Source: Janthinobacterium sp. PC23-8
GTDB taxonomy: Bacteria; Pseudomonadota; Gammaproteobacteria; Burkholderiales; Burkholderiaceae_D
NCBI RefSeq assembly: GCF_002250505.1
Contig: NZ_NJGY01000001.1
Coordinates: forward strand, 248,001-312,000
Length of the DNA: 64,000 nucleotides
Direction: 5' to 3'
A program made the translations under genes and the position numbers. Shown here piece by piece: positions 1 to 7,917 of this stretch; position 1 is the first letter of the stretch, and each line of letters opens with the position of its first letter. The notes beneath the pieces were generated by a model, which was given only the letters and a program-made list of their open reading frames with translations, was not told the DNA's origin and searched no databases.

Positions 1-2268
1 CGCCCCGTGTACCGTCACGGGGTGCCGCTCGCTACCGTCGCGCAGCGCCGCGCAGCCCTGATCGGCGACACAGCCGCCGTCATCCGCGCCAGCGAACTGG
101 TACAAAAAATCCTGTCCGGCGCCGAACTGCTGGCCGACCCGCAGCTCGAAATCAGCGTGTACGCGGGCGCCGCCGCCGAAGCCGCCAAGCGCATCTTCCA
201 GCACGGCGCGGTGGCCGAAGAAGACCCGGCCGCGCTCTGGCCTATCCTTCCGCGCCGGCTGCATTTTGCTTACCACAACCACTACGACAGCGGCTTTGCC
301 GCCGCCGGCCGCTCCTGGCACGTGCGCGTGGCGGCCCATCCGCGCCCCTTCATGGCCGACCACCTGGGCTCATTATTCACCCTGCTCGCGGGCCTGTTGT
401 TCAGCCTGCTGACGGCCGCCTTCGTGCAATCGCTGACGCAGCGCTCGCGCCGCGTGCAACTGCTGGTCGAGCAGCGCACGGTCGCCCTCAAACGCAGCAA
501 CGAGCTGCTCAGCGAAGACGTGCGCGCGCGCCAGCGTACCGAACGGGCGCTGCAGGAAAGCGAAAATCGCTTTCGCCGCCTGCTGGCCCTGTCCTCGGAC
601 TGGTACTGGGAACAGGATGCGAACTTCCGCTTCACCCATATCACCAGCGGCTTTGCCGACAAATCGAATATGCCGCTCGAGCGCTTTATCGGCGCCACGC
701 GCTGGGAGCACAACGCCGAGATGCGCAATGCGCGCTGGGGCCTGCAGCATATCGCCAACCTGCAGGCCCACCTGCCCTTCTTCCATCTCGAATACGCGAT
801 GGAAGACCGCGACGGCAAGCTGCGCTGGTTCAGCATCAATGGCGAACCGTTGTTCGATGACCAGGGCGACTTCAAGGGCTATCGCGGCACCGGTTCCGAA
901 ATTACCGAGCGCAAGCTGGCCGAGCAGCAGATCCAGCATATCGCCCACCATGACGTGTTGACGGGCCTGCCCAACCGCGGCTTGCTGCGCGACCGGCTGG
1001 CGCAGGCGATGGCGCTGACGCGCCGCAAGCACCGCGCGCTGTGGGTGCTGCTGATCGACCTGGACCGCTTCAAGTTCGTCAACGACAGCCTCGGTCACAA
1101 GGCCGGCGACCTGCTGTTGAAAACCATCGCCGCGCGCCTGCAGGCCAGCCTGCGCGACAGCGACACCGTGGCGCGCCTGTCGGGCGACGAATTCGTCGCC
1201 ATCCTGTGCGAGCAGCCCGGTGAAGTGCTGAGCCAGGCGGTGGTGCAGCGCATCATGGATGCCGTGGCGCAGCCGATGTTGCTCGATGGCAAGGAATTCT
1301 TTGTTACCTGCAGCATCGGCGTCGCCGTCTACGACACCACGCAGTTCGACGCGCCCGGCGATATGACCCTCAGCGGCGAGACGCAAAATCTGATCGAGCA
1401 GGCCGACATCGCCATGTACAGCGCCAAGAAACAGGGCCGCAACAACATCAAGTTCTATACCAAGGCGATGAACCAGGCCACGCTGGAGCGGCTGCGCATC
1501 GAAACGGCGCTGCGCAACGCGCTCGAGCGCGACCAGTTCGTGCTGTACTACCAGCCGCAGCTGGACCTGGAGAGCGGGCGCATCGTCGGCGTCGAAGCGC
1601 TGCTGCGCTGGCGCCATCCGGAGCTGGGCATGGTGGCGCCCAACCGCTTTATCGCGCTGGCCGAGGACACCGGCCTGATCGTGCCGATCGGCGCCTGGGT
1701 CTTGCGCCAGGCCTGCGCGCAGATGCAAGCCTGGCATGCGGCCGGCCTCGGGCAACTGCGCCTGGCGGTGAACCTGTCGGCGCGCCAGTTCAACGAGCCC
1801 AACCTGGTGGCCCTGATCGCCGGCGTGCTGGCCGAAACGGGCCTGGCGCCGGGCTGCCTGGAACTGGAACTGACGGAAAGCCTGTTCATGCACGACGTGG
1901 CGCTGGCGGTGGGCCAGCTGCACGACATGAAGGCGCTGGGAGTGCAGTTGTCGATCGACGACTTCGGCACCGGCTACTCCAGCTTCGCCTACCTGCGCAC
2001 CTTCCCGATCGACGTGCTGAAGATCGACCGCAGCTTTGTCGGCGACGTCGCCAGCGACCTTGATGACGCCGCCATCGTGGTGTCGATCATCGCGCTGGCG
2101 CACAACCTGAAGCTGCGCGTGGTGGCCGAAGGCGTGGAGACGGCCGAGCAACTGGACTACCTGCGCCGCCACGGCTGCGACGAAGCACAAGGCTTTTACT
2201 TCAGCCACCCGCTGCCGGCGCACGAGGTGGAACTGCTGCTGCGCGGCGCGGCGTGCGTGGAGCGCTAG
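1..2268 (+). CDS. Bifunctional diguanylate cyclase/phosphodiesterase with CHASE and PAS domains (5' partial)
   Basis: Membrane-bound enzyme that makes and/or degrades cyclic di-GMP in response to a periplasmic and a cytoplasmic signal. The frame is open to the window edge, so the true start lies upstream. The visible N-terminus (about 110 residues) looks like the end of a CHASE sensor, followed by a transmembrane helix (LLAGLLFSLLTAAFVQSL), a short coiled coil, a PAS domain (about 185-300), a GGDEF domain with the variant motif LSGDEF near residue 392, and an EAL domain with VEALLRW, ELTES, DDFGTGYSSF and KIDRSFV. All catalytic EAL motifs are present, so phosphodiesterase activity is likely. 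SGDEF variants are often active cyclases, but that is family knowledge and is not shown here. Its 3' end overlaps the convergent LysR gene by 4 bases. Confidence 0.93.
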   Translation, partial: RPVYRHGVPLATVAQRRAALIGDTAAVIRASELVQKILSGAELLADPQLEISVYAGAAAEAAKRIFQHGAVAEEDPAALWPILPRRLHFAYHNHYDSGFAAAGRSWHVRVAAHPRPFMADHLGSLFTLLAGLLFSLLTAAFVQSLTQRSRRVQLLVEQRTVALKRSNELLSEDVRARQRTERALQESENRFRRLLALSSDWYWEQDANFRFTHITSGFADKSNMPLERFIGATRWEHNAEMRNARWGLQHIANLQAHLPFFHLEYAMEDRDGKLRWFSINGEPLFDDQGDFKGYRGTGSEITERKLAEQQIQHIAHHDVLTGLPNRGLLRDRLAQAMALTRRKHRALWVLLIDLDRFKFVNDSLGHKAGDLLLKTIAARLQASLRDSDTVARLSGDEFVAILCEQPGEVLSQAVVQRIMDAVAQPMLLDGKEFFVTCSIGVAVYDTTQFDAPGDMTLSGETQNLIEQADIAMYSAKKQGRNNIKFYTKAMNQATLERLRIETALRNALERDQFVLYYQPQLDLESGRIVGVEALLRWRHPELGMVAPNRFIALAEDTGLIVPIGAWVLRQACAQMQAWHAAGLGQLRLAVNLSARQFNEPNLVALIAGVLAETGLAPGCLELELTESLFMHDVALAVGQLHDMKALGVQLSIDDFGTGYSSFAYLRTFPIDVLKIDRSFVGDVASDLDDAAIVVSIIALAHNLKLRVVAEGVETAEQLDYLRRHGCDEAQGFYFSHPLPAHEVELLLRGAACVER

Positions 2269-3146
2269 AGCTTCTGCTGCAAAAACTCCAGGAAGCAGCT
2301 GATGCGCTGCGCCAGCTGCGTGTTGCGGTAATAGACGGCGTGGATCTGCTGGCGGTAGCCGGTATAAAACGGCTGCAGCACCTTGACCAGCCGCCCGGCG
2401 GCGATGTCGCCCTTCGTCATGAAGTCCGACAGGCAGACGATGCCCTGGTCGCGCAGCGCCAAGTGGCGCAAGGTTTCGCCGCTGGAGGCGGCCAGCGCCG
2501 GCACGATCTGCAGGCTGTTGCCGGCTTCGTGGCGCAACGGCCAGTGATTGCCCAGGTCATACTGGGCAAAGCCCAGCAGCGCGTGATGGGCCAGGTCTTC
2601 CGGCGTGCTCGGTGCGCCATGGCGCGCCAGGTAGGCCGGCGTGGCCAGCAAATGCAGCGGGCTGGAACTCAAGGCGCGCGCATGCAGGGTGGAGTCGGCC
2701 AGCGCGCCGATGCGGATGGCGATATCGGTGCGGTGTTCCAGCAGGTCGGCGATCTGGTCGTTGCTGGTCAGTTCGAGCCGGATCTCGGGGTACATGGCGC
2801 GAAACTCGGCCACGTGCGGCACCACGCAGTGCAGCATGAAGGGCGAGGCCGCATCGACGCACAAGCGCCCGGCAGGCTTCTGGCGGCGGATGCGGATCGC
2901 TTCTTCCACCTCTTCCATCGACGCCAGGATGGCGCGCGCGCGCGCCAGGAACAACTGCCCTTCTTCCGTCAGTTCCATGCGCCGTGTGGTGCGCGTGAGC
3001 AAAGAAGTGGCCAGCTTGTCTTCCAGCCGCGACAAGGCACGGCTCACGCCCGAGGTGGTTTGCCCCAGATGCACCGCGGCGGCACTCAGGGTCCCGCTGT
3101 CGATCACGGTGACGAAGATTTTCAGGTCGTCCGAGTGGATGTCCAT
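2265..3146 (-). CDS. LysR family transcriptional regulator
   Basis: DNA-binding regulator of 293 residues with an N-terminal winged helix-turn-helix (residues about 5-60, including LSAAAVHLGQTTSGVSRALS and RLEDKLATSLLTRTTRRMEL) and a C-terminal periplasmic-binding-protein-like effector domain. The start was set at the ATG giving MDIHSDDLKIF, 16 codons inside the longest open frame, because LysR proteins begin a few residues before the first helix. It resembles the CrgA/YhjC-like branch, whose members often control a neighbouring oxidoreductase, but no such divergent gene lies next to it. It is the last gene of a minus-strand run (NYN protein, hemolysin III, LysR), separated from the gene before it by 81 bases. 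Target unknown. Confidence 0.92.
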   Translation of the reverse strand: MDIHSDDLKIFVTVIDSGTLSAAAVHLGQTTSGVSRALSRLEDKLATSLLTRTTRRMELTEEGQLFLARARAILASMEEVEEAIRIRRQKPAGRLCVDAASPFMLHCVVPHVAEFRAMYPEIRLELTSNDQIADLLEHRTDIAIRIGALADSTLHARALSSSPLHLLATPAYLARHGAPSTPEDLAHHALLGFAQYDLGNHWPLRHEAGNSLQIVPALAASSGETLRHLALRDQGIVCLSDFMTKGDIAAGRLVKVLQPFYTGYRQQIHAVYYRNTQLAQRISCFLEFLQQKL

Positions 3147-3227
3147 TGTTGCCCTTGTTTCACAAATCAGGGCATTATAATAGATTGTTGGCAATAGTCA
3201 GGCAGGGCGCCAGGCTCACCCTCGACG

Positions 3228-3848
3228 TCAGGCAACGTAGAACAAAATGGCGACAAAATGGCAGATGCTGCCGGCCAGCACGAACAGATGCCAGATGCCG
3301 TGGCCATGGCGCAGCTTGTGGTCGGTGGCGTAAAATCCGATGCCGCCCGTGTAGCACACGCCGCCAGCGGCCAGCCACAGAAAGCCGTTCCACTCGAGCG
3401 CCGCCAGCAAGGGCTTCAAGCCGATCACGATCAGCCAGCCCATCAGCACATAGATCACCAGCGACAGGATGCGCGCACCCCTGGCGTACAGGTATTCCTG
3501 CACGATACCGATCACGGCCAGAGCCCACACCACGCCAAACAGCGACCAGCCCCACGGTCCGCGCAGGGTCACCAGCATGAAGGGAGTGTAAGTACCTGCT
3601 ATCAGCAGATAGATGGCGCAATGGTCGAGGCGCTGCAATACCGCCTTGACCCTGGGACTGCGCACGCTGTGATACAGGGAGGAAGTCAGATACAAGGTCA
3701 GCAGCATGGCCGCATACACGCCGCAGCTGACGATTTTCCAGACATCCCCAGTGAGCGCCGCCACCACGATCAGCACCACGCCGCCGATGGCGGCCAGCAC
3801 GGCGCCGACCACGTGGGAGATGCTGTTGAAGCGTTCGCCGGGGTACAT
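3228..3848 (-). CDS. trhA: Hemolysin III family (PAQR-like) membrane protein
   Basis: Seven-helix inner-membrane protein of 206 residues of the TrhA/YqfA branch of the PAQR superfamily. Conserved family motifs are visible: SSLYHS, LDHCAIYLLIAGTYTP and the C-terminal HGIWHLFVLAGSICHF. Their Asp and His residues would form the putative zinc site. In E. coli TrhA influences membrane energetics and fatty-acid balance. Haemolytic activity has been shown only for some relatives, so the name should not be read as function. Length is typical and all expected hydrophobic segments are present. It lies 25 bases downstream of the NYN-domain gene on the same strand and is probably co-transcribed with it. 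Confidence 0.9.
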   Translation of the reverse strand: MYPGERFNSISHVVGAVLAAIGGVVLIVVAALTGDVWKIVSCGVYAAMLLTLYLTSSLYHSVRSPRVKAVLQRLDHCAIYLLIAGTYTPFMLVTLRGPWGWSLFGVVWALAVIGIVQEYLYARGARILSLVIYVLMGWLIVIGLKPLLAALEWNGFLWLAAGGVCYTGGIGFYATDHKLRHGHGIWHLFVLAGSICHFVAILFYVA

Positions 3849-3873
3849 GCTCAGGACGAGCTTGCGCAGACGA

Positions 3874-5406
3874 TCAAGCTTCTTCAGCCTTCTTGCGCGC
3901 AGGACGACGCGCTGGCGTCTTGCGCGGTGCCTTGGCTGGCTGCTCTGCCACCACTGGCGCTGGTGGCGCTGGTGGCGCCGCCTCGGCCACCGGTTCGGCT
4001 TCGACCACCACCTCGACGGCCGCCTTGGCCGGCTTCTTGGCAGCAGCCGCCTTGCGGGCCGGTGTGCGCTTTGCCTTCGGTTGGACTTCCGCAGGCGTTT
4101 CGCTCACAGGCTCGACGACCGGCTCCGGCTCCGGCACCAATTCCGCCACCGGCGCAGCGTCGACCACCTCCACCACCGCAGCGCGCGCGTCGCGGTTGTT
4201 GCGGCCACCACGGCCATTGCGGCGCGAGCCACGCTTGGCGTTGTTCTCTTCAGTGACGGTCTCGGGTACAAAGTCGATGACGACCGGTGCTTCCTCGGCC
4301 GCTTCAATGACGGCGAGCGGCGTTTCCACCTCGGTCTCGGCCACCGGCACAAAGGCCTGCGGCGCGGTGTCATTGCGACGATTGTCATTCTGCTTGCGCC
4401 CGCCCCGGCCATTGCGGCGCGAGTCGCGGCGGTTGCCGGGGTTGCCGGGGTTGCCGGGGTTGCCGGGGTTGCCATTCTCGCGGTTGTTCTCTTCCGCCGC
4501 GACGACAACTTCTGTTGTCACACTGTCGCTGGCGGTGTCGGCATTGGCCGCAACCGGCGCGGCGGCGGCCACCTGGCTGCTGCTGCGGTAGACATAGGCG
4601 CCCGATTTTTCATCGCGGCCAAACTCCAGCAGGCCGCGCGCCTGGGCTTCTTCCAGCAGGTTGCCGAAGGTGCGGAAACCGTAGAACGATTCGCTGAAAT
4701 CGGGCTTGCGGCGCTTGATCGCCTCTTTCAGCATCGAGGCCCAGATCTTGCCGCTGTCGCCGCGTTCGGACACCAGCGCATCGAAGGTCGCGACGGCCAT
4801 CTCGATCGCCTCGGTCTTGCGCGACTCGTATTTTTCCTTGCGGCGCACTTCTTCGTCGGGCGAGCGCTTCGGCGCCGGCGTGTCGCGCTCATCGCGCGCG
4901 TCGCCGCGCTTGGCGGCCGTGCGGCGGCTTTCGCGTACCAGGTCGTCGTAAAAAATGAATTCGTCGCAGTTGGCCACCAGCAGGTCGGAGGTCGACTGCT
5001 TGACACCGACGCCGATCACCTGCTTGGCGTTTTCGCGCAGTTTCGATACCAGCGGCGAGAAGTCGGAGTCGCCGCTGATGATGACGAAAGTGTTCACATG
5101 GGCCTTGGTGTAGCACAGGTCGAGCGCATCGACCACCAGGCGGATGTCGGCCGAATTCTTGCCGGACTGGCGCACATGGGGGATCTCGATCAGCTCGAAG
5201 TTCGCTTCATGCATGGTGCCTTTGAAGCTTTTGTAGCGGTCCCAGTCGCAATAGGCCTTCTTGACCACGATGCTGCCCTTGAGCAGCAGGCGCTCGAGGA
5301 TGGGTTTGATGTCGAATTTTTCGTAGTTTGCATCGCGCACGCCGAGCGCGACGTTTTCAAAGTCGCAAAACACGGCCATGCTGAGGTTTTCTGGGGATGA
5401 CGCCAT
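3874..5406 (-). CDS. NYN (LabA/DUF88-type) nuclease-like protein with OST-HTH/LOTUS domain and low-complexity tail
   Basis: Protein of 510 residues. Residues about 8-150 form a PIN-like NYN domain of the LabA type: an early FCDFENVALG with acidic residues, NSADIRLVVDALDL, and VIISGDSDFSPLVSKLRE, which supply the usual Asp ligands of a metal-dependent RNase fold. Residues about 200-285 (EMAVATFDALVSERG through GLLEFGRDEKSGAYVYR) look like an OST-HTH/LOTUS domain, an RNA-binding winged helix often fused to NYN. The C-terminal 200 residues are disordered-looking: an NPG tandem repeat, RRNGRGG (RGG-like) boxes, Pro/Ala/Glu stretches, and a lysine-rich end resembling histone-like tails. Likely an RNA-binding or RNA-processing protein. 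Substrate unknown. The start gives MASSPENLSMAVFCDFEN. Confidence 0.85.
   Translation of the reverse strand: MASSPENLSMAVFCDFENVALGVRDANYEKFDIKPILERLLLKGSIVVKKAYCDWDRYKSFKGTMHEANFELIEIPHVRQSGKNSADIRLVVDALDLCYTKAHVNTFVIISGDSDFSPLVSKLRENAKQVIGVGVKQSTSDLLVANCDEFIFYDDLVRESRRTAAKRGDARDERDTPAPKRSPDEEVRRKEKYESRKTEAIEMAVATFDALVSERGDSGKIWASMLKEAIKRRKPDFSESFYGFRTFGNLLEEAQARGLLEFGRDEKSGAYVYRSSSQVAAAAPVAANADTASDSVTTEVVVAAEENNRENGNPGNPGNPGNPGNRRDSRRNGRGGRKQNDNRRNDTAPQAFVPVAETEVETPLAVIEAAEEAPVVIDFVPETVTEENNAKRGSRRNGRGGRNNRDARAAVVEVVDAAPVAELVPEPEPVVEPVSETPAEVQPKAKRTPARKAAAAKKPAKAAVEVVVEAEPVAEAAPPAPPAPVVAEQPAKAPRKTPARRPARKKAEEA
4431..4473 (-). repeat. 9-bp in-frame tandem repeat encoding Gly-Asn-Pro units
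   Basis: About 4.8 perfect copies of the 9-base unit ggttgccgg (plus strand) lie inside the NYN gene and encode GNPGNPGNPGNPG on the minus strand. Because the unit is a multiple of three, copy-number change would not shift the frame. It sits in the low-complexity linker next to the RGG-like boxes. Confidence 0.95.
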
Positions 5407-5568
5407 AGGAATTTGTTCTCAAGTAATGGGTTGGCCTGCCCCGATTATACCGAAGCGGGCAGTCGCAGCAGGCCTGCCTGGGCGGCTGATGCCACCCGTT
5501 ATTTCCCATAGTATATTCGCCCGCCCCCGTTTTCACGAACTCTTATCGTACTCTTGTCGTACGCGCCC

Positions 5569-6714
5569 CTACTGGCCGCCCGCCGGCCACACCACCTGGT
5601 CATCGACCAGATACAAATGACAGGGCGCGCTGCTGCCCTGCTGGCACGCGTCCAGCGCGCGCACCTCCGGGCTTTCGCCCTCCTCGGCCCAGCCCCAGGC
5701 GCCGCTGGACGAGACCGCAAACGCGCGCGGCTGCAGCTTGCCGAGAAAGGCGCGGTAGGCGGCGCGGCCACCGTCGGCCAGGTAGGGCACGGCGCCGATA
5801 TCGGCGCGGCTGGCAAACCGCGTGGCCGGCAGGTCCAGGCGTTCGGGCAACGCCACCACCGGCGCGGCGGGCATGCCGATGCGGCGCAGGAAGCGCTCGG
5901 TGGGCACCAGCCAGACGGCCACGCCGTCGCGGCTGCCCAGGGTCAGGTGCGCGTCGCGCTTGAAGGCGCCGTAGGCGAGCAGCTCGGCCTGGCCGCCGGC
6001 CGCCGTATAAGCCTGATGCAGGCGGCGCACCAGCGGCGGCGCGAAATAGCCATCGTTCTGGCCATACAGCCACAAGCCGGGCACCCGGCTGGCCGCACCC
6101 AGGGCGGCAAAGGCCTGGCCCAGCGCTGCCTGCCAGTCGCACACGCCGTCATCGAGGCGCAGGCCGCCGGCGAAATTGAGCACGCCGCGCACGCCGGGCA
6201 GCACCTGCGTGGCCAGCGACAGCGCCGCCAGGGCGCCATACGACTGGCCGGCGAGGACGATGCGGCTGGCGTCGACCCAGCTCTGGCGCCGCGCATAGGC
6301 CAGCGCATCGCCCACGTCGCGCGCCTGGCCGGCGGCATTGGCGGCCATGTCGCAGCCATGGTCGCGGTAGGCGCCCGTCGAGCCGGCATAGCCGGCGCGC
6401 ATCGGCAGCATCACGGCGTAGCCTCGGCGCACGAATTCGGTCGCCATATAAATAAAGCGTTCGCGCGGCTGTTGCCGTGCCGGCCCGGGCTGCTTGCCGT
6501 GATTCATCAGCAGCAGCGGGAACGGCCCGGGGCCGGGTGGCCGGAAGATGGTCGTTTCCAGCCGCTCGCGGCCGCCGTCGCCGGACGGCAGCATGATGAT
6601 TTCTTCGCGCAGACGCGCCTCGAGCGGCAAGGGCAGCGCGTGGGCGAACAGGGGCAGGCTCAGCAGAAAAGAAAGCGTCAGGCGGCGGGCAGGCGGAAAA
6701 ATGAGGGACTCCAT
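5569..6714 (-). CDS. Secreted alpha/beta hydrolase, dienelactone hydrolase/acyl-peptidase-like
   Basis: Serine hydrolase of 381 residues. It has an N-terminal signal peptide (RRLTLSFLLSLPLFAHALP), an HGK oxyanion region (LLLMNHGKQPGP), and the nucleophile elbow GQSYG with Ser near residue 157. An Asp and a C-terminal His are expected from the fold but were not assigned with certainty. The beta-strand pattern preceding the elbow (VDASRIVLAGQSYGALAAL) fits the S9/DLH-like group that hydrolyses esters or short peptides. No functional partner is adjacent: upstream sits the divergent BON protein gene and downstream the NYN gene on the same strand, 162 bases away. Substrate unknown. Confidence 0.82.
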   Translation of the reverse strand: MESLIFPPARRLTLSFLLSLPLFAHALPLPLEARLREEIIMLPSGDGGRERLETTIFRPPGPGPFPLLLMNHGKQPGPARQQPRERFIYMATEFVRRGYAVMLPMRAGYAGSTGAYRDHGCDMAANAAGQARDVGDALAYARRQSWVDASRIVLAGQSYGALAALSLATQVLPGVRGVLNFAGGLRLDDGVCDWQAALGQAFAALGAASRVPGLWLYGQNDGYFAPPLVRRLHQAYTAAGGQAELLAYGAFKRDAHLTLGSRDGVAVWLVPTERFLRRIGMPAAPVVALPERLDLPATRFASRADIGAVPYLADGGRAAYRAFLGKLQPRAFAVSSSGAWGWAEEGESPEVRALDACQQGSSAPCHLYLVDDQVVWPAGGQ

Positions 6715-6904
6715 GGACCAACGGTTGCGTCGAGTCTAGTCCAGAGATTACTCAAAGCAATATAAAAAAATTATCACCGGCAACTTTTTTTGCGGCAGCC
6801 ATTTACTTCGCCGCAAGGTGAAGTACTTAACACCGTGTCAATCTTGTCTGTTCTATGCTGAAGTTCTCGGCACCACAACCGCCGGTACTTACAAGGAGCA
6901 TGGA

Positions 6905-7321
6905 ATGCGAAATGCAATGAAACTTATCAGCCTGACCCTGGCATTGGCGTGCAGCGCCTCGATGGCCACCGCGCAAACGGCGACGCATGCCAACGATCAA
7001 GGCAAGCCTGGCGTAGCCAGCCCTGCCGCCGACAACTCGGACATGAACGCACGCGACAAGGGTACTGCCAGCCAGACGCCGCAGAAGCAGTCGAACGCCA
7101 GGAGCGACCGCACCCTGCTGGCCGAAGCGCGCAAGGCCGTGGTCAAGGACGAGTCGCTGTCCACCACCGCCCATAACGTGAAAATCCTCGTGAAAAACGG
7201 CGTGGTCACCCTGCGCGGCCCGGTCAAATCGGCCGAGGAAAAAACCAAAGTTGAAGAACTGATCAAGCCGCTGGCCGGCGTGAACAGCATAGCCAACAAA
7301 CTCGACATCAAGACCAACTAA
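6905..7321 (+). CDS. Periplasmic BON-domain protein
   Basis: Protein of 138 residues with a signal peptide (MRNAMKLISLTLALACSASM, cleavage near ATAQT) and one BON domain in its C-terminal 70 residues (VKILVKNGVVTLRGPVKSAE through VNSIANKLDIKTN). BON domains bind membranes or phospholipids and occur in OsmY-type envelope-stress proteins. The start was chosen because AAGGAG at 6893-6898 is 6 bases before this ATG. A nearer ATG at 6900 is out of frame and stops after six codons, and the longer frame from 6818 has no signal peptide at its start. The next gene follows after 24 bases, so the two probably form a stress-type operon. Confidence 0.88.
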   Translation: MRNAMKLISLTLALACSASMATAQTATHANDQGKPGVASPAADNSDMNARDKGTASQTPQKQSNARSDRTLLAEARKAVVKDESLSTTAHNVKILVKNGVVTLRGPVKSAEEKTKVEELIKPLAGVNSIANKLDIKTN

Positions 7322-7345
7322 GCAAACCCATCAAGGAGATCTACC

Positions 7346-7870
7346 ATGAGCAAGAACGCCGTTTACTGCATCGCCCAGGAACACACCCAGGCCGAAGTCA
7401 TTGTCAACTCGCTGAAGGACGCCGGCTTTTCGAACAACGACATCTCGGTGCTGTTCCCGGACAAGACCGGCACCCGTGATTTCGCCCATGAGCAGAACAC
7501 CAAGATGCCCGAAGGCGCGGCCACCGGCGGCGTCGCCGGCATGGGCACCGGCGCCGTGCTGGGCTGGCTGGTGGGCATCGGCTCGCTGGCGATTCCCGGT
7601 GTCGGTCCCTTCATCGCGGCCGGTCCGATCATGGCAGCGCTCGGTGGCGCGGCCATCGGCGGCGCAGCTGGCGGGATCGTCGGCGGCCTGGTCGGCATGG
7701 GCATTCCGGAACTGGAAGCCAAGCAGTACGACGACAAGGTCCGCAACGGCAATATCCTGATCTCGGTGCACACCGAATCGTCGGACCAGATCAAGGTCGT
7801 CAAGGAAATTTTCGAACGCGCCAATGCGCATGACATCAAGTCGACCTCCGAATCGCACGCACCAGGCTGA
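7346..7870 (+). CDS. General-stress-protein-17M-like protein with glycine-rich hydrophobic core
   Basis: Protein of 174 residues with flanking soluble parts and a long Gly/Ala-rich hydrophobic middle (about residues 50-120, e.g. GVAGMGTGAVLGWLVGIGSL and ALGGAAIGGAAGGIVGGLVG) that resembles a glycine-zipper membrane segment. The N-terminus (AVYCIAQEHTQAEVIVNSLK) and the C-terminus (NGNILISVHTESSDQIKVVK) match the general stress protein 17M-like layout, where a ferredoxin-like domain is split by the hydrophobic insert. A good ribosome site (AAGGAG) precedes the ATG. Function unknown. Pairing with a BON protein points to envelope or osmotic stress, which is inference. Confidence 0.8.
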   Translation: MSKNAVYCIAQEHTQAEVIVNSLKDAGFSNNDISVLFPDKTGTRDFAHEQNTKMPEGAATGGVAGMGTGAVLGWLVGIGSLAIPGVGPFIAAGPIMAALGGAAIGGAAGGIVGGLVGMGIPELEAKQYDDKVRNGNILISVHTESSDQIKVVKEIFERANAHDIKSTSESHAPG

Positions 7871-7900
7871 GCGCAAGCCGGCGCCAGGGCCGGCTTGCGC
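7871..7900 (+). terminator. GC-rich inverted repeat just after the stress operon
   Basis: The first base after the stop codon begins a 12-bp perfect stem (7871-7882 with 7889-7900; arms begin gcgcaagccgg) with a 6-base loop. There is no U-run after it, so it may act as a processing or stability hairpin or a weak terminator. It ends only 17 bases before the next start codon. Confidence 0.55.
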
Positions 7901-7917
7901 AGTCTAGAATAGGCGGC

